Assembly: GCF_016294135.1 (NCBI RefSeq)
Contig: NZ_JAEDCO010000016.1
Coordinates: 1-36,181, forward strand
From: Methanobrevibacter ruminantium
Lineage (GTDB): Archaea > Methanobacteriota > Methanobacteria > Methanobacteriales > Methanobacteriaceae
Direction: 5' to 3'
Length of the DNA stretch: 36,181 nucleotides
Part shown: positions 26,214 through 34,560 of the stretch, piece after piece
Position numbering within the stretch: the first letter of the stretch is position 1
Layout: the number at the start of each line of letters is the position of its first letter
The notes under the pieces: model-generated
The model's database searches: none
Told to the model about the DNA's origin: nothing
What the model saw: only the letters and a program-made list of their open reading frames with translations
Program-made: the position numbers and the translations under genes

Positions 26214-27956
26214 ATGAGAGGCGGAGACGCTATTATTAAAGCTTTAATGGATAAAGGTGTTGACACCATTTTCGGTTACCCTGGAGGTACCGTAATTCCA
26301 TTTTATGACATGCTATATGATTCAGACTTAAGGCATATACTTGTTAGACATGAACAATGTGCAGCACATGCTGCAGAAGGTTATGCAAGAGCTTCTGGTA
26401 AAGTTGGTGTCTGTTTAGCTACTTCCGGGCCGGGTGCAACCAATTTGGTCACTGGTATTGCAAATGCATATATGGATTCATCTCCACTTATTGCAATTAC
26501 TGGACAGGTTGTAAGTAATTTAATCGGTAATGATGCATTCCAGGAAGTAGACATTATGGGTATTACAATGCCTATCACTAAACATTCCTATCAGCCAAAA
26601 GACGCAAACGATATTCCAAGCATCATCAATACCAGTTTGGAAATAGCTTCAACTGGCAGATGCGGACCTGTATTAATTGATGTTCCTAAGGAAGTGCAAG
26701 AGCAAGAATTGGATGATTACGTATTGGGAACAATTCCAACTCCTGGTTATAAACCTACTGTGAAAGGTAATTCTAAACAAATTGCAAAAGCTGCTAAAAT
26801 GCTTCTTGAAGCAGATAAGCCATTCATTTTAGCAGGTGGAGGTACCATATTATCAGGTGCTGATGAGGAAGTCAAGAAACTTGCTGAATTGATCAATGCT
26901 CCTATAGCAACCACATTAATGGGTAAAGGCATTGTTGATGAGAAGGATGACTTGTCCATGGGAATGTTGGGTATGCATGGAAAGCAAGTGGCTAACCAAA
27001 ATATCAATAAAACAGATTGCCTTCTTGCAATTGGTTGCAGATTCTCTGACAGAACTACCGGTAAACTGGATGAGTTCATACCTAACGCTAAGGTTATCCA
27101 CATTGACATTGATCCAGCAGAGATTGGTAAGAATGTTGCTGTAGACTTGCCTATTGTAGGTGATGCAAAGATTGTATTAAATCAATTGATTAAAGAGCTT
27201 GAAGCAAAACCAAGCGATAAGAATGCTTGGTTAAATTCTATTGTAGAATTCAAGAAATCTACAATACCAAGAGTAAGTTATGATGATATTCCATTAAAAC
27301 CTCAACAGGTAATCAAGGAAATTGCAAACTCAATCACTGAAGATACCATTGTAACAACTGATGTAGGTCTTCACCAAATGTGGGCAGCACATTTCTTGGA
27401 CATTTCAAAACCTCGCAAGTTCATATCTTCAGGTGGTCTTGGAACTATGGGATTCGGTTTCCCAGCAGCTATTGGTGCAAAGGTTGCATGTCCTGATGAT
27501 GCAGTGCTTGCAATTGTAGGTGATGGAGGATTCCTTATGGTTTCCCAAGAATTGGCTACAATCAAGGAGTATGACATTCCTGTAGTTATCGCTATGTTAA
27601 ACAACAGAAAATTAGGAATGGTTTACCAATGGCAAAACAAGATGTACAATCAAAGATACTCCCAAACCGATATGGGAAGCACTCCTGATTTTGTTAAATT
27701 AGCTGAAAGTTATGGTATCAATGCAGTACGGGTTGAAGAAGTTGACAAGACTCAAGAGGTCTTATCCAAAGCATTGAAAGATAATGAAGCTATTTTAGTA
27801 GACATTACTGTTGAGAAGAATGAGTTCATTCCAATGTTCCCACCAGGTGGAGGCATAAATGACCTTCTTGGTGAGTATAAATATGAAAGTGATGTTGATT
27901 ATTTAGATGATGAAGAGCTTTCTAAAGATTCTCAATATGCAGAAGGAGGAAAATAG
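26214..27956 (+). CDS. ilvB: Acetolactate synthase, large subunit
   Basis: A 580-residue thiamine-diphosphate enzyme; first committed step of valine and isoleucine synthesis. The N-terminal domain has FGYPGGTVIPFYD and the catalytic Glu in VRHEQCAAHAAEGYARASG (about residue 47). The middle FAD-type domain includes GKGIVDE and CRFSDRTTGKLDEF. The C-terminal ThDP-binding block is VGDGGFLMVSQELATIKEYD through NNRKLGMVYQWQ. I start at the ATG at 26214, after GGATGG; a TTG two codons upstream overlaps that site. The stop is one base from ilvN, so the two are translationally coupled. Confidence 0.97.
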   Translation: MRGGDAIIKALMDKGVDTIFGYPGGTVIPFYDMLYDSDLRHILVRHEQCAAHAAEGYARASGKVGVCLATSGPGATNLVTGIANAYMDSSPLIAITGQVVSNLIGNDAFQEVDIMGITMPITKHSYQPKDANDIPSIINTSLEIASTGRCGPVLIDVPKEVQEQELDDYVLGTIPTPGYKPTVKGNSKQIAKAAKMLLEADKPFILAGGGTILSGADEEVKKLAELINAPIATTLMGKGIVDEKDDLSMGMLGMHGKQVANQNINKTDCLLAIGCRFSDRTTGKLDEFIPNAKVIHIDIDPAEIGKNVAVDLPIVGDAKIVLNQLIKELEAKPSDKNAWLNSIVEFKKSTIPRVSYDDIPLKPQQVIKEIANSITEDTIVTTDVGLHQMWAAHFLDISKPRKFISSGGLGTMGFGFPAAIGAKVACPDDAVLAIVGDGGFLMVSQELATIKEYDIPVVIAMLNNRKLGMVYQWQNKMYNQRYSQTDMGSTPDFVKLAESYGINAVRVEEVDKTQEVLSKALKDNEAILVDITVEKNEFIPMFPPGGGINDLLGEYKYESDVDYLDDEELSKDSQYAEGGK

Positions 27957-27957
27957 A

Positions 27958-28449
27958 ATGAGCGAAAAATCTCATGTTATCAGCACTTTAGTTGAACACA
28001 AGCCAGGCGTACTTCAAAATGTTGCAGGATTATTGAATAGACGTGGATTCAATATTGACAGCATTACTGTAGGAACATCTGAAGTTGAAGGCTTGGCTAG
28101 AATGGTTTTCGTTGTAAAAGGTGATGAAAAGGTCTTGGAACAGGTCATCAAGCAATTGCACAAGCTTGTTGATGTTGTCAAAATCAAGGATCTTGACCCT
28201 GATTATGTTTTAAAAAGAGAGCTTTGTTTAGTTAAAGTTAAGACAACTAGGGAAAGATCAAGGTCTGAGATTATAGAGTATGCAGATATTTTCAAGGCAA
28301 AAATCATTGATGTATGTGATGATTTCATTACAATGGAAGTTACAGGCAATCCTGAAAAGATTGATTCCTTCTTAAGATTGCTTAAGCCATTCGGAATCAA
28401 GAAAATAGCTCGTACTGGACCTACTGCTATTGCAAGAGGTCATCACTAA
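27958..28449 (+). CDS. ilvN: Acetolactate synthase, small (regulatory) subunit
   Basis: A 163-residue partner of IlvB. Residues about 4-75 are an ACT domain (SHVISTLVEHKPGVLQNVAG, LLNRRGFNIDSITVGTSEV), the site where valine binds in known homologues and gives feedback control. Residues 80-160 form the second half needed to activate the large subunit (CLVKVKTTRERSRSEIIEYA). The ribosome site GGAGG lies within the end of ilvB. Unlike the common archaeal order, ilvC does not follow directly: two unrelated minus-strand genes intervene. Confidence 0.97.
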   Translation: MSEKSHVISTLVEHKPGVLQNVAGLLNRRGFNIDSITVGTSEVEGLARMVFVVKGDEKVLEQVIKQLHKLVDVVKIKDLDPDYVLKRELCLVKVKTTRERSRSEIIEYADIFKAKIIDVCDDFITMEVTGNPEKIDSFLRLLKPFGIKKIARTGPTAIARGHH

Positions 28450-28452
28450 TGC

Positions 28453-28535
28453 CCAAGCGTTTTAGCCTTCGGCTAAAAACCTTGGCCAAAAAATAGTTTA
28501 ATAGTTGGAGTAAATGCTCCGAACTACTTTTTTTA
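28453..28535 (+). terminator. Compound hairpin element after ilvN
   Basis: The first hairpin is CCAAG then TTTTAGCC (28453-28467), loop TTC, then GGCTAAAA and CTTGG (28471-28485), with a 2x2 internal loop. The second hairpin is AGTT-GGAG (28503-28510) with GCTCC-g-AACT, and then T7 (28528-28534). It has the same two-part layout as the element after argS, and its first hairpin resembles that after the first tRNA-Val. Confidence 0.65.
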
Positions 28536-28672
28536 TTTTTTTAAAATTAAATCAATAATTTTTAAAAATTATTTTATTTTCTATGTTTTTAATGATCTTT
28601 TGAAATTATTTTTATTTTAAAACTAGTTTTAGATTATTTTTTAGTTTTTTTTATAAGTTTTTCAAGAATGGG

Positions 28673-28710
28673 AATAAATAAACAGTTTGGAAGAGAGCAA
28701 ACTATTTATT
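28673..28710 (-). terminator. Hairpin after the MATE transporter gene
   Basis: AATAAAT and AGTTTG (28673-28679, 28684-28689) pair with CAAACT and ATTTATT (28698-28710), with a 4-nt bulge. It begins right after the stop codon on the minus strand. The U-tract is not immediate. Confidence 0.5.
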
Positions 28711-28714
28711 ATAA

Positions 28715-30115
28715 CTATTGTGTTTCTATGCTTCCGTATCTATCTTCACATATTCCTTTAAACTTGTGGATAAAGAATTTGGCCCAGATGTATCCAACAG
28801 TTCCCCCAACGAAACATCCGAATACAACACCTGCATATATTCCAATTAGCCCCCATCCAAATATGAAACAGAATATGTAAGCGAATACAGTTTCGGCTAT
28901 AAGTGACCTAAGCACGGTAATGATAAAGGAGTATATTCCTTTTCCCACTCCTTGAAACATCATTGAAGACATTATACCGTGAGGAATGGCAAGCACAAAT
29001 AGGCTTAAAACGCTTATTGCAGTTGCTATCTGTGGTGCAAGGGCCGCACTTGCAGATGTGTAACTGAAAGCCCCTGCTATTTGATTGGAGAATAATACCA
29101 TGATAGCCCCAAGTGCAATTGATATGGCAAATCCTATTTTTATTGAGTAGCTATGTCCTGTCTTTAGGTTTTCATAATTGTGGGCACCATAAGCCACTCC
29201 AGTTACTGTAAGCACAGCTGTACCAATACCTATCAATGGAATCATGGTTAGTTGCACAATTCTCATGGATGCTGTATAAACTGCCACAGCACTTGTTCCT
29301 GCTACAATCACGAGCATGGAATTGATTATTATTGCAAGAGCTGAAAAGATCACGTTTTCAAGTGTGGATGGAATTGCTACCTGAAGGGAGTCTAAAATAA
29401 TTTTAGTGCTATAATGAAAGTTTTTAGGGCTTAAATCAAGGAATAAATCTTTTTTACCCCATATCCAATAACTCATAACTAATACTGATATTGTACATGA
29501 TATTATGGTTGCCCATGCAGCTCCGGTTATTCCAAAATTCAGATAGTAAATGAATATTGGATCCAATATTATATTTAATATGGCTGTTACAGCAATTGCT
29601 ATGGTTGCTCTTCTCATATCCCCTTCGGACCGGAATATTGCAGATTCCACTCCAGAAAAAACGAATATGAAAAGGAATCCGAATATGATGTACCCATAAT
29701 CAAGAGCATATTGAATTGAATCTCCTGCTCCCATAAGTTCGAGAATAGGCACCATTGCACCAATCATGATGAATGTGAATATTGCACTTACAATAATTGA
29801 CAGTAAAATTGCATGAAGGCCTGCATTGTTTGCCTCGGAAAAGTCATTTGCACCAATGTAACGTGCAATGAGTGAATTGGCACCGGCCCCTATACCGTTT
29901 CCAAGTCCTACAAGTATGGTGAATAGAGGAGTAATAAATCCTATTGCTGCCAATGCGTCTGCACCAAGGCCTGCAACCCATATGCTGTCTGCTATGTTAT
30001 ACATCATGATTAAAAGCATTGAGATCATCATGGGGACACTTAGCTTTCTTATAGCCCTTTTAGGGTCCCCAGTAATCATTTTAATATTATCATTCTTTTC
30101 TACATTTTCTGACAT
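28715..30115 (-). CDS. MATE-family efflux transporter
   Basis: A 466-residue membrane protein with about 12 helices in two similar halves. LSVPMMISMLLIMMYNIADSI (residues 25-45), then GLGNGIGAGANSLIARYIGA and IFRSEGDMRRA are typical of the MATE/NorM-DinF branch, which expels drugs or metabolites using Na+ or H+. The second half repeats the pattern (PLIGIGTAVLTVTGVAYGAHNYE). GGGGAAC precedes the ATG. It follows a MarR-type regulator by 118 bp on the same strand, a classic regulator-pump pair. The substrate is unknown; in gut methanogens bile salts, antimicrobials or plant phenolics are possible. Confidence 0.93.
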   Translation of the reverse strand: MSENVEKNDNIKMITGDPKRAIRKLSVPMMISMLLIMMYNIADSIWVAGLGADALAAIGFITPLFTILVGLGNGIGAGANSLIARYIGANDFSEANNAGLHAILLSIIVSAIFTFIMIGAMVPILELMGAGDSIQYALDYGYIIFGFLFIFVFSGVESAIFRSEGDMRRATIAIAVTAILNIILDPIFIYYLNFGITGAAWATIISCTISVLVMSYWIWGKKDLFLDLSPKNFHYSTKIILDSLQVAIPSTLENVIFSALAIIINSMLVIVAGTSAVAVYTASMRIVQLTMIPLIGIGTAVLTVTGVAYGAHNYENLKTGHSYSIKIGFAISIALGAIMVLFSNQIAGAFSYTSASAALAPQIATAISVLSLFVLAIPHGIMSSMMFQGVGKGIYSFIITVLRSLIAETVFAYIFCFIFGWGLIGIYAGVVFGCFVGGTVGYIWAKFFIHKFKGICEDRYGSIETQ

Positions 30116-30233
30116 AATGTTCCCCTTACAAATTTTTATATCTTCTTATTTTCTAATTCTATTTATTCTTAATGATCTTTAATTTTTATGTAGTTATTAA
30201 TTCACTGATTAGAGATATTTCAACTCTTTTGGC

Positions 30234-30710
30234 TTACTTGCTGTTTTTTATTTCCATATTCAAAGATATTGTTTTTATAGCAGTATCCTTCAAAAACTCT
30301 TGCAATACCCTTTTTTCTTCATCATCCACTTCCTTGAATATCTCATTTTCCCAATCATCTAGAATTTTCAATGATTCTTCAATCACATATTCTCCTTTTG
30401 AGGTTAAAGAAATTTTATTTTGACGTCTGTTGTTTTCATCAATTTCCTTTACAATAAGTTCCTTGTCTTCTAATTTTCTTAAGGATCTTGCTACGGAACC
30501 TTTATCGACATTGCATCTTTTAGCTATTTCGTCTTGGTTTATTCCGTTGGAGCATTTTATTTCAAATAGTGTATGTAATTGTGAAGCGTTTATGTTCAAA
30601 TCTTCTAGGCGGTGATTCAAATAAAAGATATGGCCTCTTGCAATTATTGTAATGAGCTTTCCAAGTGGAAATTCCAACGCATTCTTTTCTTTAAATTTTT
30701 CCAAAGACAT
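30234..30710 (-). CDS. MarR-family transcriptional regulator
   Basis: A 158-residue winged-helix regulator. Helix-turn-helix GINQDEIAKRCNVDKGSVARSLRKLEDKELI is followed by the wing (DENNRRQNKISLTSKGEYV), and helices at both ends make the dimer interface. The start at 30710 is chosen for GGGAGAG just upstream; the frame stays open 48 codons further up but that part is basic low-complexity sequence without a ribosome site. It precedes the MATE pump, which it probably represses. A 21-bp palindrome 150 bp upstream is a candidate operator. Confidence 0.9.
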   Translation of the reverse strand: MSLEKFKEKNALEFPLGKLITIIARGHIFYLNHRLEDLNINASQLHTLFEIKCSNGINQDEIAKRCNVDKGSVARSLRKLEDKELIVKEIDENNRRQNKISLTSKGEYVIEESLKILDDWENEIFKEVDDEEKRVLQEFLKDTAIKTISLNMEIKNSK

Positions 30711-31139
30711 ATTCTCTCCCAATTCCTTTTGAGAATCATTTATCTTTTTTTTCTGTTTTTTAATAGGTTTTTTAATATTAAAATCAATAAGCATTTTTAT
30801 ATTATGGATTTCATGGTATATAAACTGTTGCATTAACAACAATTGTATATGCAATAGTTAAATTATTTAAGTTAAATAATTCTTTAATTTCATTAATGAT
30901 TTCCTTCAATTCCCATTATTTCTAAAATCTTCATTGAAAAACTCTTATAAAATTCCAATTTAATAAGTTTTATAAACTATTAAATTAAATATATTAATGT
31001 TATATTTAATACTAAAATTAGTAAATATTTCAATAAACTAATTTCTCTATTGAATATATTGATTTATTGTTTTAAAATTACGATAAATCATTGCTATTAA
31101 TTTTATAAAATTATTAAAAAACTTATAGGAGTCTTAAAA
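30711..31139. promoter_or_regulatory. Divergent marR/ilvC control region with two palindromes
   Basis: This 429-bp stretch has no gene. AATTATTTAA and TTAAATAATT flank a single G (30861-30881), a perfect 21-bp palindrome. Nearby, TTGCA (about 30831) and TGCAA (about 30850) flank an ACAATTGT core. These lie about 120-170 bp upstream of marR. On the ilvC side, TACTAA and TTAGTA with two bases between (31010-31023) form a palindrome 116 bp before the ilvC start; the same half-sites occur upstream of ilvD. Confidence 0.5.
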
Positions 31140-32135
31140 ATGAAAATGTATTATGATGACGATGTTGACGCAGAAGTCGTTGCAGACAAAACCATTGCTG
31201 TAATCGGTTACGGAAGTCAAGGACGTGGTCAATCTAGAAACATGGCTGACAGTGGATTAAATGTAATTGTCGGTCTTAGAGAAGGAGGTTCATCCTGGCA
31301 AAAAGCTGTTGATGATGGAATGAATGTAAAAACTATTGAAGAAGCTGCTGAAGCTGCAGACATTATTCACATCTTATTACCAGATGAAACCCAAGAAAAA
31401 GTTTACAAAGAACAAATCGCTCCTTATGTTGAAGCTGGAAACACTATTTCATTCTCTCACGGTTACAACATTCACTTTGGATTAATCCAACCTGGAGAAG
31501 ACGTAAACATTGTAATGTTTGCACCTAAAGGGCCTGGATCTAGAGTAAGAACCACCTACTTAGACGGTTTCGGTATTCCTGGTTTAGTAGCTATTGAACA
31601 AGATGCTACCGGTGACGCATTGCAAATTGCATTAGGTATGGCAAAAGCTGTTGGTCTTACCAGAGCAGGTGTAATTGAAACCACCTTCCAAGAAGAAACT
31701 GAAACTGACTTGTTCGGTGAACAAGCGGTATTATGCGGTGGACTCAGTGCACTTATAAAAGCAGGATTTGAAACTTTAGTGGAAGCAGGTTACCAACCTG
31801 AAATCGCTTACTTTGAAACCTGTCATGAAGTAAAACTCATTGTAGATGACATCTACGAAAACGGTATGGCTGGAATGTGGCATGATGTAAGTAACACTGC
31901 TGAATACGGTGGATTAACCAGAGGTGACAGAATTATCACTGATGCTACTAAAGCTGAAATGAAAGCAATCTTAACTGAAATCCAAGATGGAACATTCAAA
32001 AAACAATTTGAGGATGAAAACGCAACTGATGCAGCAAACTTAAAAGAAATGAGAGCTGCTGAAGAAAGAGAAGACATCGAAGTTGTCGGTAAAAGATTAA
32101 GAATTGCTTGTGGATTACAAAAAGAAGACGAATAA
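31140..32135 (+). CDS. ilvC: Ketol-acid reductoisomerase
   Basis: A 331-residue class I enzyme, second step of valine and isoleucine synthesis. The Rossmann loop is GYGSQGRGQSRN (23-34); the usual HA after GSQG is replaced by RG, a small local change. The beta-alpha loop GLREGGSSWQKA suits NADPH. H107 in SFSHGYNIHFG and the magnesium ligands D190 and E194 (ETETDLFGEQ) are intact. APKGPGSRVRTTYLDGFGIPGL is the conserved central block. GGAG lies nine bases before the ATG. It is cut off from ilvBN by the MATE and marR genes and has its own promoter. Confidence 0.97.
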   Translation: MKMYYDDDVDAEVVADKTIAVIGYGSQGRGQSRNMADSGLNVIVGLREGGSSWQKAVDDGMNVKTIEEAAEAADIIHILLPDETQEKVYKEQIAPYVEAGNTISFSHGYNIHFGLIQPGEDVNIVMFAPKGPGSRVRTTYLDGFGIPGLVAIEQDATGDALQIALGMAKAVGLTRAGVIETTFQEETETDLFGEQAVLCGGLSALIKAGFETLVEAGYQPEIAYFETCHEVKLIVDDIYENGMAGMWHDVSNTAEYGGLTRGDRIITDATKAEMKAILTEIQDGTFKKQFEDENATDAANLKEMRAAEEREDIEVVGKRLRIACGLQKEDE

Positions 32136-32155
32136 TTTCTCTTCTTTATTTTTTT
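32121..32155 (+). terminator. ilvC terminator around the stop codon
   Basis: AAAGAAGA (32121-32128) and TCTTCTTT (32140-32147) are perfect 8-bp arms. The stop codon 32133-32135 is in the 11-nt loop, and T7 follows at 32149-32155. Confidence 0.7.
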
Positions 32156-32346
32156 CTTTTTAACTACTTTTAACTATTTTTATTATTTTTACAATATTTT
32201 TATCTATTTTTGATTGTTTTCAAACTTTTAAAAACTTCCTGCTTTTTAAATATTTATATAAAAGTTTTTAAACTATGCCAAATATATCTAAATTAACTAA
32301 AGATTAGTCTAGATTTTTTTAATTTAATTCTAAATTTGTGATTAAA

Positions 32347-33348
32347 ATGGTATATGTAGGTATGGATCATGGAACTACCGGTATTTCATTTGCTATAATG
32401 AATGAGAGCCAAGTTCTTGATGTTTTTAAGATATCTCGTGAAGATAGTAAGGCTGGAAAAGTGTCAGCTATTGAAGAATTGTCCAAGCGTGTAGATTTGG
32501 ATGATATTGAATTAATGATTATCACTTATGCAATGGGAGATGGAATCAGCACCATTCTTCCAATGGAAAGGGTTGAAAACAGAGGAATCCTTTCAATTGG
32601 AGGTGCAGGTAAGGTAACTGGTGGAGGAACATCCGTGTATTCAGAAATTGAAAATGCCAATTTGCCTGTATTGATGATTCCAGGAATCCATAAGAATTGC
32701 GAGTGGCTAGGCCCATTATTCAGAGCAGCCTATTCCCATCATGCAAGCCCTGAAAAAATAAGCATTGTCTACAACGCTTATCTTGAAACCAATTGGGAAA
32801 ACATGATTGTAGCAGACATCAGTTCCAATAGTGTTGACTTGCTTGTTGAGGATGGCATAATCAAGGGAGCTATTGATGCATGTTGCGGTGCTATGGGAGT
32901 TGTTCATGGACCTCTCGATTTAGAAATGATTAGAGATATTGATGATGGAAAACGCACTGCAAACGAATGCTTCTCACACGCTGGCGCTATAAAGATAGCT
33001 GGAATTGACAATAAGGTTGCTTTCATGAAGGATGAGCTTTTAAACAATTACAGAAATGGTGATGAGAAAGCAAAGCTTGCTATTGACACCATGATAATGA
33101 CTGTAGCTATGGAGATTGCAGGATTGATTGCAGTAAGCAAAAATGAGATTGAGGGAATTGTTCTTACAGGGTCCATGGGTTCAATGAAAGATCCTGTAGA
33201 TTTTGAAAAAGAGTTGAACAAGTACTTCAAGAACAAGTACCAAACCAAGATCATTTCAAGTGAATCCGGAGCTATTGGTGCAGCACAAATAGCAAGGGAT
33301 ATTGCTCATGGAAAAAGAGAAATCATGGGTATAAAAGTTGAGCTTTAA
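32347..33348 (+). CDS. Methanogenesis marker protein 12
   Basis: A 333-residue protein found essentially only in methanogens. It has an actin/hexokinase-like (ASKHA) fold: GMDHGTTG at residues 5-12 is the phosphate-1 loop, VADISSNSVDLLVEDG the second, and IEGIVLTGSMGSM the adenosine block near residue 280. Family function is not established; an ATP-using activation or assembly role in methanogenesis is inferred from its distribution. The ATG at 32347 follows GTGAT; a GTG three codons earlier is part of that site. It lies 211 bp after ilvC with T-rich DNA between, so it is probably separate. Confidence 0.88.
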   Translation: MVYVGMDHGTTGISFAIMNESQVLDVFKISREDSKAGKVSAIEELSKRVDLDDIELMIITYAMGDGISTILPMERVENRGILSIGGAGKVTGGGTSVYSEIENANLPVLMIPGIHKNCEWLGPLFRAAYSHHASPEKISIVYNAYLETNWENMIVADISSNSVDLLVEDGIIKGAIDACCGAMGVVHGPLDLEMIRDIDDGKRTANECFSHAGAIKIAGIDNKVAFMKDELLNNYRNGDEKAKLAIDTMIMTVAMEIAGLIAVSKNEIEGIVLTGSMGSMKDPVDFEKELNKYFKNKYQTKIISSESGAIGAAQIARDIAHGKREIMGIKVEL

Positions 33349-33599
33349 TTGTATACAAATTATATACCATATATTTTTTTTAAATTATTTTTTCCTTATT
33401 TTTCAATTTTTCATTTTTTTTTTAAAAAAGAGTTTAAAATTTTTATTTTATTAAAAAACTTATTATTTTCCTTTTTTTATCTAAAATTTTTTCTACAATA
33501 GAAAATTAAAAATAGCTATTTTCTAATAAGGATATAATAATTTTTAAAATGAGCATATAATAAAATTTTGAAATAAATAAAAAATAAAAATAGTAAAAT

Positions 33600-33628
33600 T
33601 TAGAGAATATTCTCTAACTTTTTTTTTT
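33600..33628. terminator. Palindrome with T10 between convergent genes
   Basis: TTAGAGAAT joined to ATTCTCTAA (33600-33617) is a perfect 18-bp palindrome followed on the plus strand by ten T (33619-33628). It lies about 20 nt past the uppP stop on the minus strand and 250 nt past the marker-12 stop, and could end transcription from both sides. The rest of the 288-bp gap is T-rich tracts plus a weak TAGAAAAT/ATTTTCTA hairpin. Confidence 0.55.
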
Positions 33629-33636
33629 AAAGTTGA

Positions 33637-34461
33637 TTAAAGTATTAAACTACCAATCAACACTATTATTCCTACAATCCAACAGTAGTATGCGAATATG
33701 TCCAAGCTTTTTTCTCTAACGATCTTGAGCAATACGCTTATAGCTAAGTATCCTGAAATAACTGCAACTACAAATCCTGCAATGCAAGCACCTATTTCAA
33801 CACTTCCTCCGCTTAAATCCTTAAGTTGGAAAACCGCTGCACCTAAGATTGCTGGAATTGATAAGATGAAACTGAATTTTGCAGCAAATTCCTTATCCAA
33901 TCCTGCAAACAATCCAGTAGCTATTGTAGTACCTGAACGGGAAAGTCCTGGCAATACAGCTAATGCTTGTCCGCATCCTATGATGAGAGCTTCTTTAATG
34001 GTAAGGTTTCTAACATCTATTCTGCCGCTGTTCATTCTTTGGGATACATATAAAAGACAACCGGTTACTAAAAGTAGGAATGCAGGTATAGTCAATCCCT
34101 GAAACATTGATTCGATTGAATCGTTAAAGAGTGCTCCTACAACACCTACAGGTATGGTAGCCAATATTGTAAGCCAAGACAATTTCTTGTAAGGGTCTTT
34201 TTTGATTTCTTCAATGAAATTTCCATTCTTTAAATCAACAAGACTTAATAGGAATCCTTTAATCATATTTACAATATCATTAAAGAAATACACTATTACA
34301 GCTACAAGGGTTCCTACATGCATCAATACATCAAAAGCAAGCCCTACATCGCTCACCCCTAGTGCTTGTTGGGCAAAGATCAAATGAGCAGAACTGCTAA
34401 CAGGCAGAAATTCAGTTAATCCTTGGACAAGTCCAATGATTATTGCTTGAAAAATATCCAT
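33637..34461 (-). CDS. uppP: Undecaprenyl-diphosphatase (BacA type)
   Basis: A 274-residue membrane protein that dephosphorylates undecaprenyl diphosphate and so recycles the lipid carrier of wall precursors. GLTEFLPVSSSAHLIF (14-29, with catalytic Glu17) and PGLSRSGTTIATG are the two signature motifs. About eight hydrophobic segments follow the family pattern. GAGGTGA lies four bases before the ATG, a very good ribosome site. It lies 81 bp after ilvE on the same strand, but a hairpin ends ilvE, so co-transcription is uncertain. In bacteria overproduction gives bacitracin resistance; here the pseudomurein carrier lipid is the likely substrate. Confidence 0.95.
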   Translation of the reverse strand: MDIFQAIIIGLVQGLTEFLPVSSSAHLIFAQQALGVSDVGLAFDVLMHVGTLVAVIVYFFNDIVNMIKGFLLSLVDLKNGNFIEEIKKDPYKKLSWLTILATIPVGVVGALFNDSIESMFQGLTIPAFLLLVTGCLLYVSQRMNSGRIDVRNLTIKEALIIGCGQALAVLPGLSRSGTTIATGLFAGLDKEFAAKFSFILSIPAILGAAVFQLKDLSGGSVEIGACIAGFVVAVISGYLAISVLLKIVREKSLDIFAYYCWIVGIIVLIGSLIL

Positions 34462-34519
34462 TATTTCACCTCGTTTATTTTTTATAGTTTTTTAAATCAG
34501 TTAAGTTTTAAGAAGTTTT

Positions 34520-34560
34520 AAAAAAATTTAATTAACTCATGTCTATTCGACATAAGTTAA
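34520..34560 (-). terminator. ilvE 3'-end hairpin around the stop codon
   Basis: Read on the minus strand, TTAACTTATGTC pairs with GACATGAGTTAA (34560-34532; 11 Watson-Crick pairs and one G-T). The stop codon 34545-34543 lies at the loop. A seven-T run (34526-34520) follows after a short AT spacer. Confidence 0.65.
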
